From: Sulfuricurvum sp. IAE1
GTDB lineage: Bacteria; Campylobacterota; Campylobacteria; Campylobacterales; Sulfurimonadaceae
Direction of reading: 5' to 3'
Assembly (NCBI RefSeq): GCF_004347735.1
Contig: NZ_SLTI01000060.1
Location: 62,001-126,000, forward strand
DNA length: 64,000 nt
Shown: positions 63,090 through 64,000 of the stretch, piece after piece
How positions within the stretch are numbered: position 1 is the first letter of the stretch
How the letters are laid out: each line of letters opens with the position of its first letter
Notes under the pieces: model-generated
The model's database searches: none
What the model was told of the DNA's origin: nothing
The model's input: the letters and a program-made list of their open reading frames with translations, nothing else
Program-made: the position numbers and the translations under genes

Positions 63090-64000
63090 CTAATTGCCAA
63101 ACAGCGCTTCGAGGGAGCTGATTCCCTCTTTTTTCTCTTCGGCCGCTTTTTCGCCGCCGGCTGCCGTTCCGCCCTGTTCGTTCAGCTCGATCGTGTATCC
63201 CGTCAGCATCGAGGCAAGTCGGATATTGATTCCGCTTTTCCCGATGGCTTTGGATTTTTGATCGCTGGGGAGGGTGACGATCGCCTTTTTCTCCCCCTCT
63301 TCGGTCTCTTCGATCGCAACGGCCGAAATGATCGCGGGGCTCATTGCGCGGGAAATGAAGAGTTCAGGCTGCGGAGTGTACTCGACGCAGTCGATATTTT
63401 CCCCGCAAAGCTCTTCGCTCACCGCATTGATCCGCACGCCGCGTACGCCGACGGTCGCCCCGATCGGATCGATCTGGGGGCGGTTGGTGTAGAGGGCGAT
63501 TTTGGCCCGTTCGCCGGGGATACGGGCGCATTTTTCGATCACGACGATGCCGTCTTTGATCTCGGGGACTTCGAGGGCAAGAAGCTCTTCGAGGAATTTG
63601 GGCGAAGTGCGGGAAAGCTCCATCGAGATTCCGTTGATTTTGTCGACATGGACCCGTCGAACGATGGCGCTGACCATATCGCCGACTTTGAATTTTTCCC
63701 CTTTGATCCGGTTTTTCATCGGCAAGACGGCACGGATTTCGTCAATTTCGATCGTCGTGTTCTGTTGTTCGTCGACGCGGGTGACGCGTCCGGAAACGAT
63801 CTGGTTGATTTTGCTTTTGTATTTGTCGTACAGCTCGTTTTCAACAAGGCGCTGGATATGGAACTCGATTTCGCGGTGCAGCGTCGCGAACGCGCTGCGC
63901 CCGTAGCTTTCGATATCATGTTCCATCTGAAGCTGGTCGCCGATTTCGGCGTCTTCGTCGATTTCGAGGGCATTCGAGAGGCTCATGTACGCCCCCGCTT
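63090..64000 (-). CDS. nusA: transcription termination/antitermination factor NusA, partial
   Basis: The frame stays open to the window edge, so the N-terminal RNA-polymerase-binding part is missing. What is here covers the end of that domain (YGRSAFATLHREIEFHIQRLVENELYDKYKSKINQIVSGRVTRV), the S1 domain and two KH domains: VPEIKDGIVVIEKCARIPGERAKIALYTNRP, GVRGVRINAVSEELCGENIDCVEY, and SKAIGKSGINIRLASMLTGYTIEL. It ends with a short Glu/Lys-rich tail and no acidic repeat domains. NusA acts in pausing, termination and rRNA antitermination. Confidence 0.95.
   Translation of the reverse strand, partial: AGAYMSLSNALEIDEDAEIGDQLQMEHDIESYGRSAFATLHREIEFHIQRLVENELYDKYKSKINQIVSGRVTRVDEQQNTTIEIDEIRAVLPMKNRIKGEKFKVGDMVSAIVRRVHVDKINGISMELSRTSPKFLEELLALEVPEIKDGIVVIEKCARIPGERAKIALYTNRPQIDPIGATVGVRGVRINAVSEELCGENIDCVEYTPQPELFISRAMSPAIISAVAIEETEEGEKKAIVTLPSDQKSKAIGKSGINIRLASMLTGYTIELNEQGGTAAGGEKAAEEKKEGISSLEALFGN

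Overview
The window reads as a chromosomal segment of a Campylobacterota (epsilonproteobacterial) organism, most likely a free-living chemolithotroph related to Sulfuricurvum or Sulfurimonas. The grounds are gene order and family content. Several blocks match what I remember of the Campylobacter jejuni or Helicobacter pylori chromosomes: dapB-purF; SPFH-ilvE-(..)-bcp; rpsB-tsf-lolD-like-fliR-acidic ChePep protein-gmk-tatA-argS; a complex I operon without a normal NADH-dehydrogenase module ending in pflA; and rsfS-nadD next to gap-pgk-tpiA-fabI. Base composition looks close to 50 percent GC or slightly above (judged by eye). I see no insertion sequence, prophage, CRISPR array or rRNA; there is one tRNA. 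Genes are tightly packed, with many 1 to 4 bp overlaps.

Layout. 1-6.4 kb: end of dapB, purF, a radical SAM protein, then a minus-strand run (hisIE with two tandem paralogous membrane proteins, an SPFH protein, ilvE). 6.5-10.6 kb: group II truncated globin, aldehyde dehydrogenase, peroxiredoxin, DUF3373-type outer membrane protein. 10.7-18.8 kb: the conserved translation, flagellar and chemotaxis block. 18.9-31.1 kb: mixed housekeeping and accessory genes (amidohydrolase, J-domain protein, a stand-alone DUF234-like putative nuclease next to a Y-family polymerase, aldo-keto reductase, lipoprotein, a His-bearing polytopic membrane protein, aminotransferase, endonuclease IV, AAA ATPase, CZB chemoreceptor). 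31.4-51.2 kb: 14 complex I genes (nuoA-D, a NuoE substitute, a NuoF/GltD-type fusion, two nuoG, nuoH-N) and pflA. 51.3-56 kb: miaA, a UbiA-type prenyltransferase, two small unknowns, tRNA-Arg(GCG), ydcF-like, rsfS, nadD. 56-59.9 kb: gap-pgk-tpiA-fabI. 60-64 kb: a lipoprotein, a porin, a dipeptide-type ABC permease and the start-side-truncated nusA.

How parts fit together. The most distinctive unit is the complex I operon. The usual NADH-oxidising NuoE/NuoF pair is replaced by a 74-residue protein and a 678-residue fusion of a NuoF-like iron-sulfur remnant with a glutamate-synthase-small-subunit-type (GltD/NfnB-like) FAD and NAD(P) module; two diverged NuoG proteins follow. This predicts an electron donor or input route different from textbook NADH oxidation. 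Motility and taxis genes are embedded in housekeeping operons: fliR and the ChePep-like protein with translation genes, pflA with complex I, and a soluble CZB receptor just upstream of complex I. Three genes (lolD-like, miaA, the ABC permease) show a TATAAT box exactly six bases before the start codon and no Shine-Dalgarno sequence, which predicts leaderless mRNAs.
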